Below, one piece after another: positions 5,378 through 12,459 of a DNA stretch of 13,659 bases. Position 1 is the stretch's first letter, and each line of letters opens with the position of its first letter. Where the stretch lies: NCBI GenBank assembly GCA_023228245.1, contig JALOBN010000061.1, forward strand, positions 1 through 13,659. The letters are read 5' to 3'. Below the pieces are notes generated by a model, which was given only the letters and a program-made list of their open reading frames with translations, made no database searches and was not told where the DNA came from. The DNA comes from Candidatus Pacearchaeota archaeon (GTDB lineage Archaea; Nanoarchaeota; Nanoarchaeia; Pacearchaeales; GW2011-AR1). A program made the translations under genes and the position numbers.

Positions 5378-5443
5378 GCTCCCTCAGCTATACTTTTTAT
5401 GGCAGAAACATATTGATAATAATCATAGAATATTAGAGGGAGC
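5378..5443 (+). promoter_or_regulatory. Long-range inverted repeat covering the chaperone ribosome site
   Basis: GCTCCCTC (5378-5385) is the exact reverse complement of GAGGGAGC (5436-5443), and the latter contains the ribosome binding site of the chaperone gene. RNA that reads through from the tube genes could fold so that the site is hidden. RNA started at the possible promoter between the two arms would lack the upstream arm and be free. This is a structural observation; regulation is inferred. Confidence 0.35.
5389..5400 (+). promoter_or_regulatory. Possible TATA-type promoter for the chaperone/tape-measure genes
   Basis: TATACTTTTTAT sits in a 120-base gap and resembles an archaeal TATA box. 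A start about 25 bases downstream would give a leader of roughly 30 bases before the ATG at 5453. No clear BRE element is distinguishable. The call depends on the host being archaeal. Confidence 0.35.
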
Positions 5444-5452
5444 TGAAAAAAT

Positions 5453-6010
5453 ATGGCAGTAAGTACACCGTTCGCCGTAGGCGACAAGGAATTCCATCTA
5501 CGCTATACGAACAAGCAGCAACAGGACATCAGGAACAACGGCCCAAAGAGATTTCTCCCAGAGGGCAGCAAGATCAAGAAATTCCAGAGTCCCATGCAGA
5601 TCCTCGACCTCATGGGCGATATGGATGTACAGATCTACCTAATCGAGAAGGGCTTGGAGTGGGACGGCTCCGGGGCCAAGAAGATCGACTTCGACCAGGC
5701 CGCCGATCTCAGGCAAGAGTACCTAGAGCAGGGAGAGGCCGACGCAGGCGAGAAGCAGGAGGCGCTCATGGAACTCCTGGCTGACGCTCTTGCGCTGAAT
5801 GTGCTGGGGGCATCCGCAAAAAAGCTCCAGGAGAAGGGGAAGAAGGCTCAGGAAGCGGAAGCGGCGAAGAGCCACGAGACGAAAGTGGAGGAGTACGCCA
5901 GGATCAACGAGGCCAGGATCTTGGCTCAGGCCAGGGCGGCCAAGAAGCTAGCGGAAGAGGGACTTGGACCTGGGACGACTGGACCAGAGAAACCCCAAAG
6001 CTCTGCATAG
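5453..6010 (+). CDS. Tail assembly chaperone, short form (lambda gpG-type)
   Basis: This 185-residue protein comes directly before the tape measure, with the second chaperone frame between them. Residues ~1-110 form a mixed domain beginning AVGDKEFHLRYTNKQQQDIR, the usual opening of this family. Residues ~115-175 are an Ala/Glu/Lys-rich helical tail (KKLQEKGKKAQEAEAAK, ILAQARAAKKLAEEG). The protein should coat and solubilise the tape measure protein during tail assembly and not remain in the virion. Codons 122-124 are gcA AAA AAG, a slippery heptamer in the correct phase, so a share of ribosomes probably shifts to -1 and makes a longer product. GAGGGA at 5436-5441 serves the start at 5453 with a longish spacer. 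Confidence 0.7.
   Translation: MAVSTPFAVGDKEFHLRYTNKQQQDIRNNGPKRFLPEGSKIKKFQSPMQILDLMGDMDVQIYLIEKGLEWDGSGAKKIDFDQAADLRQEYLEQGEADAGEKQEALMELLADALALNVLGASAKKLQEKGKKAQEAEAAKSHETKVEEYARINEARILAQARAAKKLAEEGLGPGTTGPEKPQSSA
5818..5824 (+). promoter_or_regulatory. A AAA AAG slippery heptamer for programmed -1 frameshift
   Basis: The heptamer lies in the zero frame as gcA AAA AAG, the same motif that drives efficient -1 frameshifting in E. coli dnaX. The -1 frame has its last stop at 5782-5784 and is then open to 6279. It encodes the second chaperone region. A stem GGCTC (5845-5849)/GAGCC (5869-5873) lies downstream, farther than a typical stimulatory hairpin. Lambda-like tail chaperone genes use such a shift. 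Confidence 0.65.
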
Positions 6011-6279
6011 GCCTCCTGGGAATGAGTGCCGAGGAATTCCTCAGCAGCACTCCAGTAGAGATCAACTGGAAGATAGAGGCCTATAACGACGCCAGGCGAG
6101 ACCAGGCAGCGAGAGATTATCGCCTGGTCAATCAGCTAGGCTGGATCTGGCATGATCCGGCCCATGCGCCACAATTCGAACGCTTCTATCCAGAGACCGA
6201 TCCGGTCACAAAAAAACAGAAAGTAGATTCCAAAACGGCCAAGGCGATCAATACAGCGAAAGCCCTTGGCCACTTTTGA
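5824..6279 (+). CDS. Tail assembly chaperone, -1 frame extension (gpGT-type T part)
   Basis: Read in the -1 frame after the slip, this gives 151 residues: a Gly/Ser/Glu/Gln-rich linker of about 46 residues, then TWTWDDWTRETPKLCIGLLG, and then the stretch from MSAEEFLSSTPVEINWKIEA onward. The part before the ATG at 6022 (WTWDDW...LCIGLLG) already looks like the conserved start of the T domain, which argues that it is translated as a fusion and not from 6022. The fused product would be 275 residues (124 + 151). In lambda the GT fusion recruits tube subunits to the chaperone-coated tape. If instead translated alone from 6022, the product is 85 residues (6022-6279), but its ribosome site is poor. 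Confidence 0.65.
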   Translation, partial: APGEGEEGSGSGSGEEPRDESGGVRQDQRGQDLGSGQGGQEASGRGTWTWDDWTRETPKLCIGLLGMSAEEFLSSTPVEINWKIEAYNDARRDQAARDYRLVNQLGWIWHDPAHAPQFERFYPETDPVTKKQKVDSKTAKAINTAKALGHF

Positions 6280-6337
6280 ATTTTATTTGTATTGTTAACG
6301 ATCATAGATTTATTAGAAATATATTTTAGGAGAAATA
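6280..6337 (+). promoter_or_regulatory. AT-rich gap before the tape measure gene
   Basis: These 58 bases are markedly AT-rich, unlike the surrounding coding sequence. They contain T-rich stretches right after the chaperone stop (possible archaeal terminator) and TTTATTAG (6309-6316) and ATATATTTT (6319-6327), which resemble TATA boxes. A strong AGGAG (6328-6332) precedes the ATG at 6338. A TATA box this close would give an almost leaderless transcript, so only the ribosome site is a firm call. Confidence 0.3.
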
Positions 6338-9300
6338 ATGCCATCAGCGGAAGTCGGGAGCGCATACGCCACACTGGGCCTGGATGACTCTAAGCTAGAC
6401 TCTGGGTTGTCTGGCGCCAAATCCAAGTTTTCCAGTGCAGTGGATGCTATGGAAGGCAAGGCCAAGAGCGTAGGCTCTGCTATCGGCTCGGCTCTGACTA
6501 CCGGAGCGGTCGCTGCCGGTGCGGCTCTTGTTGGCGTGGCCACCGTGGGTGCCAAGACCTACATGGACATCGAGAGCGCCGCCGCTGATGCTGCTAGCAA
6601 GATGGATCTCTCCGCCATCGCTCAGGCCAGCGGCAAGTCGATGGAAGAAGCCTTCACCGGCGTGAAGGAGCATGTGATGAGCCTGGCCGATGAGCTTGGC
6701 CAGCTCAACACAAACGCATTCGATCCTACCCAAATAGCTCAGGCTTGCGCCAATCTAGCTGCTGGACGATTCGACGTGGCTTCGGCTTCCGCAGCTGATC
6801 TGCGGGATGTTCTCGCCCTGGCCACAGCCACTAACTACGATCTGAGTTCTTCCGCCGGCCTGGCCATGAGCACCATGAATCAGTTCGGGATGGGCGTCGA
6901 CGATCTTGGCAGGATCTCCGACGTATACGCCACCGCTGCCGGGAAGTCCGCCGCCGGCATGACGGATTTTGATTATGCCATGCAGCAGGCCGGGCCTGTG
7001 GCGAAAGGCGTCGGGATGTCCTTCGAAGAGCTGACTGCCCGCGTTTCTAAGCTGGCCGATGCTGGTTATGGCGGTGAGAAGTCAGGCACCGCTCTCAGAA
7101 CGGCCATGATGGCCTTGACCAGCATCACCAAGCCACAAGGCGAAGCCCTGGAAAGGCTTGGCATTACGTACGATCAGATCAATCCGAAGACGCATTCATT
7201 CGGCGAGACTCTGGATCTTCTCGTGGCGAAAGGCGCGGACATCTACGACTTCGGCGAGATCTTCGGGAAAGAAGGCGCTGCAATCGTATATTCGTCTGCC
7301 CAACAGAGCGCCGCCGTGAAGGATCTGACGGCCCAGTTGGAGAATTCCAAGGGCGCTGCTTCATCGATGGCAAAGATGATGCTCGACAGCCTGAAAGGAT
7401 CACTCGATGCTGCTATGGGGGCAGCAAGCTCTCTGGCATATGCCATGGGAAAGGATCTGGAGCCATCCCTCAGGGGCGCGCTAGACTGGTTCTCTAGCAC
7501 CGGTGCGCCTGCCATCCGGGAATTCTACACCGCTATCAAAGAAGGCAACTGGTCCAAAGTCGGAGAGATGATATCCTCAGGCATCAAGGCTGGATGGTCC
7601 AAGCTCAAGGATCTTGGTGGGCAGCTCGTTGGCTGGCTCAAGGGCGTCAATTGGGGGGCTTTGGGCGAATATGTCACCAAAGGCATATATGCCGCTTGGG
7701 GCGAGCTAAAGAGTCTGGGCGGGGATCTCCTCGATTCCCTGCAAGCAGTCGATTGGGGCAGCATCGGAACGGCTCTGCTTGACTCTATCAGCTCTGCGAT
7801 CGATTCCGTCATCGACTATGCAGAAGGCATCTATGATTATTTCGCAGAAATCGATTGGGGCGGCGTATGGGACTCACTGGTATCCGCCTGGGATTCTGCG
7901 ATCGAGGGGCTGTCGAATGTGGGCAGCACCATCTTAGGATATTTTGACAGTATTGATTGGGGCACCGTAGGCTTCAAGATCGGTCAGGCCATCCGGGATG
8001 CCATCGTGGCCCTGGCAGACATTGGGCAGAAAGTCTGGGACTACCTGACTTCGGCTGATTGGTCCGGCGCCGGAAGCTCCATATCCGAGAAGATCAAGGC
8101 CGGTCTAGCGAAGCTGAAAGAATTTTGGACGGAATTCAAATCCGGTATCAGCTCAGTGGATTTTGCCACGGCTGGAAAAGAGATTGGAGACAAGATCAAG
8201 GCCGGGCTCGGAAAAGTTGCTGACTATGCCAAGTCAATCTACGAGAAAATCAAGACTGGATGGGATAGCTGGATAGCAGAGGACGGTCCGAAGAAGCTCG
8301 GCGAGAGCTTCGCTCATTCAGTTGTGAAGGGGGTCGTAGATCTTGGAAAATGGATCTATGACAAGATCGCCGACTACTGGAAGAGCAACGGCAGCTCGAT
8401 AGGCAGCAATTTCTCGGCGCTATTCCACTCTGCAATAGACTTCGGGAAGACGGCACTCAAAGCGGCCTATGATTTCGTAGTAGGCTTCGCCAATACCGTT
8501 CTGACTGCTGGAAAGGGCACAATAGGCGCAGCCATCCTGGAGATCATCGGCGGAGCCATGAACTCTGCATGGGAAGGGGCCGGAGATAGCATCATCGCAC
8601 AGGCTACCCAGTGGCGAAAGGACGCCGAAGGTATTTGGGAAGCCTCAGACTTCGACACCACAATAGCTGTCACAAAGGACTGGCTGGATGGCGACCCGCT
8701 GCCGAAGGATGGTGAAACTCGCTCTCTGACGTATGCTGTTTCGACTACAGGCGAGGACATATCTGCTATAGTCGATGCCATTCCAGGAACAAAAGGCGCC
8801 AGTGGCAGCGGCAAGGCATCTGGCTATTGGGCAGGCGGAAAATACTGGCTCACTTCCAGCTCAGGCGGCGTGCAGGCTACCGATTGGGCGCGCCAGATGG
8901 GGCAGTCCGGAGCATCTTATGCAGGAGTCCAAGCCAAGCTCCGGGAGGCTCAGCAATCTGGGGCCACTCTGACGGCAGCCGACATGGAAAAAATCATGTC
9001 CGAATTCCTGAAAGGCCAGGAAGAGTATGACGCTGCTCACCAGACCGCTGCTGAAGAAGCGGCAGAGATAGAGATCGCTGCTGCCGAGGAGGAAGCTGAG
9101 ATCGAAACGGAAGCTGCGGAAGAAGCAGCGGCCACCACAACTGAAGCCGCGAAGGTTGCCGCGTCGACCGAAAAATCAGCAGCGCAGGAGCTATATCGTA
9201 CCCTCATCGGCGGATCAAAAGAAGCTGCCAACGCCATCAAGATAGGCTCTGAGATAGGAGCGGGAAGCGTCAAGATAGGACTGACCGGTGCCGGAAAGGA

Positions 9301-11020
9301 GATAGCCATCATCGGCCAGGTGGCTCAGCAGCGATTCACCGAAGCAGGCGGGATTCTGTATGATCGCGTGCAGGTGGCCGGATCAGGCTTTTCCGGCGCG
9401 GTATCTGCCGCTATCAGTGGCCTGCAGAGCAAGATACAGTATGCAGGCTCAGCCATCCAGACCAGCGCGGGCGGCGCCGGGGCCGCTCTGGCTGCTAAGA
9501 TAAACTCCGCTGCCAGTGATTTTCAGCTCAAGGGCACATACGCAGGCTCTGCCATCCAGAACGGTGCCGGGAACGCTGCCTCGAAGCTGAGCCTAGGGGC
9601 ATCCGACATCCTCACAAAAAGCTACAACGCCGGTAGCGCAATCAGGTCGGGCGGATCGGATGCAGGTAGCGCGCTGAGCACGGGCGCGGGATCGCTTCGG
9701 AGCGCCGCCAGCGCCGTAAGCTCAGCCGCTTCCAAACTATTCACAGAGAATCCGTTCGGCCACCTATACGCCAGCGGAACGGTGACCAGCGGGCCGGAGC
9801 TGGCCGTCATTGGTGAGGATGGTCCAGCCAATCCCGAATTTGTCATCCCCACCAAAACCAAGCGGTGGGATCTGCTCTATGCAGCCTTGCGAGCCTATGG
9901 GGTCAGGGGCTTCGCAGAGGGCACGGCAACCGGTGGCACTGCTGCCGCTGTAGATCCTGACGCGATGGCCGCTTATTTCAGCATCACAGGCCTGGCCAGC
10001 ATGAGCAAGCAGGTGCAGCGAGTCATAAACAGTCTGAAAGATTTCTTCAGGATATCCTGGGGCATAATCAAAAGCGAGGGCGCGACCTATTGGAAGCAGA
10101 TCAATACAGTGCTGACCGCCGAGGTTACAACTTTTCGCGACAGCGCTTGGCAAGCCATCATCGATGTCCGCAATACTTCAATCACTTCCTTCCAGGAGAT
10201 ACTGGCAGGTGTGAAGTCCGCCTTCTCAGAGATGTGGCCGAGCATATCGGGCTATGTAGATGAGGTCAAAACCGGACTAACATCCGCCATGACGGACGCC
10301 GGAACGAGCACGGTTGACGCGATAAACCAGATGATTCTCAATGCAGAAGGTGCGCTGACTGCATGGGCTACAAAGTGGGCCGAAACCTGGGACCAGATGC
10401 TCGCAGATCTATCCGAAGCTCAGACACAGATACAAGAGGCGTGCACTGAAATTGCAACGGAACTGGCCAAGATAAATGTATCTGTGAACATCAATGCCAG
10501 CATCAATAGCGGATATGGCGGTGGCGGCGGAGGCGGCGGGTACATGGATTGGAATTTCGGCGGCGATGACGATTGGCTAGCGCCAACCGGGGATTGGTCA
10601 ACTAATGGATACAGACAGACCACTACGGGCCCATGCCCATTGGGGGGCGGATGCCCTGACTACAATCGGGCCGTTCGGGATTCGATCATGCCTTTGGATG
10701 ATCGCTACATTGGTGGAGGCGGTGGAGGCGGAGGCTATCAGTTGCCCTGGATTTTCGCCGCTCGTGGGGCACTGATAGACGACGGACCGCAGAAAGTGAT
10801 AGCAGGCGAGGCCGGGCCGGAGCTGATTCTTCCGGCCAAGCTCACGCGAATGTTCCTGTCGCTCGCCGATGCCGGATTGGGTAGCGCAGGATCACGGCCA
10901 ATCGTCATAGAAGATCACACAGAGCACCGCTGGTATCTGGATGGGAAGGAAGTCACTAATGCCCTAATGGATCGAGTAGTGAAACAACTGAAACTGAATG
11001 GAGCAGTGCCGGTAAGATGA
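6338..11020 (+). CDS. Tail tape measure protein
   Basis: At 1560 residues this is the longest gene, right after the chaperones. Residues ~46-75 are a hydrophobic Ala/Gly helix. Residues ~80-380 match the TP901-type tape measure core (AMQQAGPVAKGVGMSFEEL, SKLADAGYGGEKSGTALRTA, LGITYDQINP). Residues 404-641 are seven gap-free 34-residue repeats. Residues ~690-745 are hydrophobic. Residues 901-953 are an Ala/Glu coiled-coil-like stretch. Residues ~1035-1115 contain AGSAI/L repeats. Two GE-GP motifs lie at 1154-1171 and 1482-1499, and two Gly8 runs at 1394-1401 and 1459-1466. It sets tail length and probably helps genome entry. At about 1.5 angstrom per residue a fully helical protein would give up to ~230 nm; the C-terminal glycine-rich part suggests less. 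No peptidase or lysozyme motif was seen. AGGAG at 6328-6332 supports the start. Confidence 0.9.
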   Translation: MPSAEVGSAYATLGLDDSKLDSGLSGAKSKFSSAVDAMEGKAKSVGSAIGSALTTGAVAAGAALVGVATVGAKTYMDIESAAADAASKMDLSAIAQASGKSMEEAFTGVKEHVMSLADELGQLNTNAFDPTQIAQACANLAAGRFDVASASAADLRDVLALATATNYDLSSSAGLAMSTMNQFGMGVDDLGRISDVYATAAGKSAAGMTDFDYAMQQAGPVAKGVGMSFEELTARVSKLADAGYGGEKSGTALRTAMMALTSITKPQGEALERLGITYDQINPKTHSFGETLDLLVAKGADIYDFGEIFGKEGAAIVYSSAQQSAAVKDLTAQLENSKGAASSMAKMMLDSLKGSLDAAMGAASSLAYAMGKDLEPSLRGALDWFSSTGAPAIREFYTAIKEGNWSKVGEMISSGIKAGWSKLKDLGGQLVGWLKGVNWGALGEYVTKGIYAAWGELKSLGGDLLDSLQAVDWGSIGTALLDSISSAIDSVIDYAEGIYDYFAEIDWGGVWDSLVSAWDSAIEGLSNVGSTILGYFDSIDWGTVGFKIGQAIRDAIVALADIGQKVWDYLTSADWSGAGSSISEKIKAGLAKLKEFWTEFKSGISSVDFATAGKEIGDKIKAGLGKVADYAKSIYEKIKTGWDSWIAEDGPKKLGESFAHSVVKGVVDLGKWIYDKIADYWKSNGSSIGSNFSALFHSAIDFGKTALKAAYDFVVGFANTVLTAGKGTIGAAILEIIGGAMNSAWEGAGDSIIAQATQWRKDAEGIWEASDFDTTIAVTKDWLDGDPLPKDGETRSLTYAVSTTGEDISAIVDAIPGTKGASGSGKASGYWAGGKYWLTSSSGGVQATDWARQMGQSGASYAGVQAKLREAQQSGATLTAADMEKIMSEFLKGQEEYDAAHQTAAEEAAEIEIAAAEEEAEIETEAAEEAAATTTEAAKVAASTEKSAAQELYRTLIGGSKEAANAIKIGSEIGAGSVKIGLTGAGKEIAIIGQVAQQRFTEAGGILYDRVQVAGSGFSGAVSAAISGLQSKIQYAGSAIQTSAGGAGAALAAKINSAASDFQLKGTYAGSAIQNGAGNAASKLSLGASDILTKSYNAGSAIRSGGSDAGSALSTGAGSLRSAASAVSSAASKLFTENPFGHLYASGTVTSGPELAVIGEDGPANPEFVIPTKTKRWDLLYAALRAYGVRGFAEGTATGGTAAAVDPDAMAAYFSITGLASMSKQVQRVINSLKDFFRISWGIIKSEGATYWKQINTVLTAEVTTFRDSAWQAIIDVRNTSITSFQEILAGVKSAFSEMWPSISGYVDEVKTGLTSAMTDAGTSTVDAINQMILNAEGALTAWATKWAETWDQMLADLSEAQTQIQEACTEIATELAKINVSVNINASINSGYGGGGGGGGYMDWNFGGDDDWLAPTGDWSTNGYRQTTTGPCPLGGGCPDYNRAVRDSIMPLDDRYIGGGGGGGGYQLPWIFAARGALIDDGPQKVIAGEAGPELILPAKLTRMFLSLADAGLGSAGSRPIVIEDHTEHRWYLDGKEVTNALMDRVVKQLKLNGAVPVR
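7547..8260 (+). repeat. Seven 34-residue repeats in the tape measure protein
   Basis: Each unit begins (N/D)(W/F) and has an approximate pattern D-W-x-x-x-G-x-x-(I/L)-x-x-x-I-x-x-(A/G)-...-(G/Y)-..., ending in a small-aliphatic residue before the next D/N-W. All seven units are exactly 34 residues (102 bases) with no insertions or deletions. The first unit starts NWSKVGEMISSGIKAGW and the last DFATAGKEIGDKIKAGLG. The DNA has diverged, so the units are old but their length is maintained. Confidence 0.85.
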
Positions 11021-12459
11021 CGACTACACGAATAGCACTGGAGAAACTTGTCGCGGGAGTCTCTACCCGCGCCAATCTGATTTCATATTTCAATACGAAT
11101 GCCGATATCATAGATGCCTATCTAGCAAAAAGCAATTGGAATGCCGGGGCGCTAGATCCGGATGCATACAACGATGATAGCGAAGGCTATGCAACCGGCA
11201 GCAGATGGTACACTACGACGGCCATTTGGGAGTGCGTGGATGCATCCACTGGGGGCGCAGTGTGGCGGCAAGTCTGGCCAGTTACGGCGGTGCCGCTCAA
11301 AGCCGACCTCACCACGAAGGGGGATATGTGGGCAGCGACTGCCGCCAGCACACCGGCAAGGCTCGGAGTCGGCACCAATGGGCAGACTCTCATAGCAGAT
11401 TCAGCCCAGGCCGCGGGGCTTTCCTGGGCCGATCTGATGACGGACGGCGTATATCGCCAGGCATTAGTAAACGGCTCTTTCCAGATATCTCAAAGGGCAA
11501 CGGTGTTCACCTCGGCAACTACGCCAGCCAATTCCGACGACACGTACTTAATAGATCGCTGGATACTGCTTTCTGATGGAAATGATATTGTCGATGTCAG
11601 CCAGGATGCATCAGTCGTACCAACAGGCGGCGCCGCGTCCGCTAAGTTCGAAGTCGAGACACAAAACAAGAAATTTGGAATTCTGCAAATCATCGAAAGT
11701 AAGGATTCTATTCGATACGCAGGGAAGACAGCCAGCCTGCAATTCAAGGCCCGGACAGTGACGGGGAAGGTCATCGAGAATATCCGGGTGGCAGTGCTGT
11801 CTTGGTCGTCTACTGCAGATGTTGTCACCAGCGACGTAGTTGCATCTTGGGGGGCAGAAGGAGCGAACCCCACGTTGGCAGCAAACTGGACGGCGGAGAA
11901 CGTACCCGCAAACTTGGCACTCGTGGCCGATACCTGGACTACCTACAATATCGAAAACATCAGCATCGATACAGCCAGCATGTCCAACCTGGCAATCTTC
12001 CTCTGGGTAGACGATACCGATGCAGCGGTAGATGATTTGCTATATATTTCAGATGTGCAGCTTAATGCCGGTGCCGTGTGCCTCCCATTTCTCCCGCGCG
12101 ACTACAAGCAAGAGTTGGCTCATTGCACGTATTTCTACTGGAAGGATGGCGCGGCGGGCAAGACCTATCACCGATTAGGTACCGGAATTAAAAGCGCGGA
12201 CGGAAACGCACAGATCATGGTTTTCCATCCTGAAATGCGCTGTGCTGCAATATCGATAGATGTGAGCGGTACTTTTTGCCTTTATGATGGAACAACGATA
12301 TACACATGCAATGCCATCTCGTTGGAGGCATATACGGCAGGGAAATATGTCACGCTCCTGATATCCACCATGACGGATGCGCTTGCGGATTGGCGGAACT
12401 ACCAGTTCGCAGCGGAGAATGATGTAAATGCCTATATAGCGATATCTGCGGAGCTATAA
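11017..12459 (+). CDS. Tail fibre / receptor-binding-type protein with carbohydrate-binding-like module
   Basis: This 480-residue protein is assembled from modules common in phage fibres. Residues ~1-38 are an N-terminal helix-type attachment segment (RANLISYFNTNADIIDAYL). Residues ~39-86 are a small beta module (NDDSEGYATGSRWYTTT ... GGAVWRQV). Residues ~94-137 are a TTKGDMWAATAASTPARLGV/GTNGQTLIADSA repeat-type segment. Residues ~149-350 are a jelly-roll module opening NGSFQISQRATVF and LIDRWIL, seen in many fibre and appendage proteins. Residues ~355-480 are a C-terminal domain with YKQELAHCTYFYWKDG. It likely binds host surface glycans at the tail tip. It overlaps the tape measure end by four bases (ATGA) and lies before the hub gene, where a distal-tail gene would be expected. 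Confidence 0.7.
   Translation: MTTTRIALEKLVAGVSTRANLISYFNTNADIIDAYLAKSNWNAGALDPDAYNDDSEGYATGSRWYTTTAIWECVDASTGGAVWRQVWPVTAVPLKADLTTKGDMWAATAASTPARLGVGTNGQTLIADSAQAAGLSWADLMTDGVYRQALVNGSFQISQRATVFTSATTPANSDDTYLIDRWILLSDGNDIVDVSQDASVVPTGGAASAKFEVETQNKKFGILQIIESKDSIRYAGKTASLQFKARTVTGKVIENIRVAVLSWSSTADVVTSDVVASWGAEGANPTLAANWTAENVPANLALVADTWTTYNIENISIDTASMSNLAIFLWVDDTDAAVDDLLYISDVQLNAGAVCLPFLPRDYKQELAHCTYFYWKDGAAGKTYHRLGTGIKSADGNAQIMVFHPEMRCAAISIDVSGTFCLYDGTTIYTCNAISLEAYTAGKYVTLLISTMTDALADWRNYQFAAENDVNAYIAISAEL

Noticed and set aside
6022..6279. Independent 85-residue gene starting at ATG 6022
   Set aside because: Poor ribosome site, and the same frame carries conserved-looking sequence upstream of the ATG, so the frameshift fusion explains it better. 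Independent initiation is not fully excluded.
10517..10735. Glycine runs as possible sequencing or assembly artefact
   Set aside because: The eight Gly codons in each run use mixed third bases and the frame continues intact to the conserved C-terminal motif, so they are real coding sequence.
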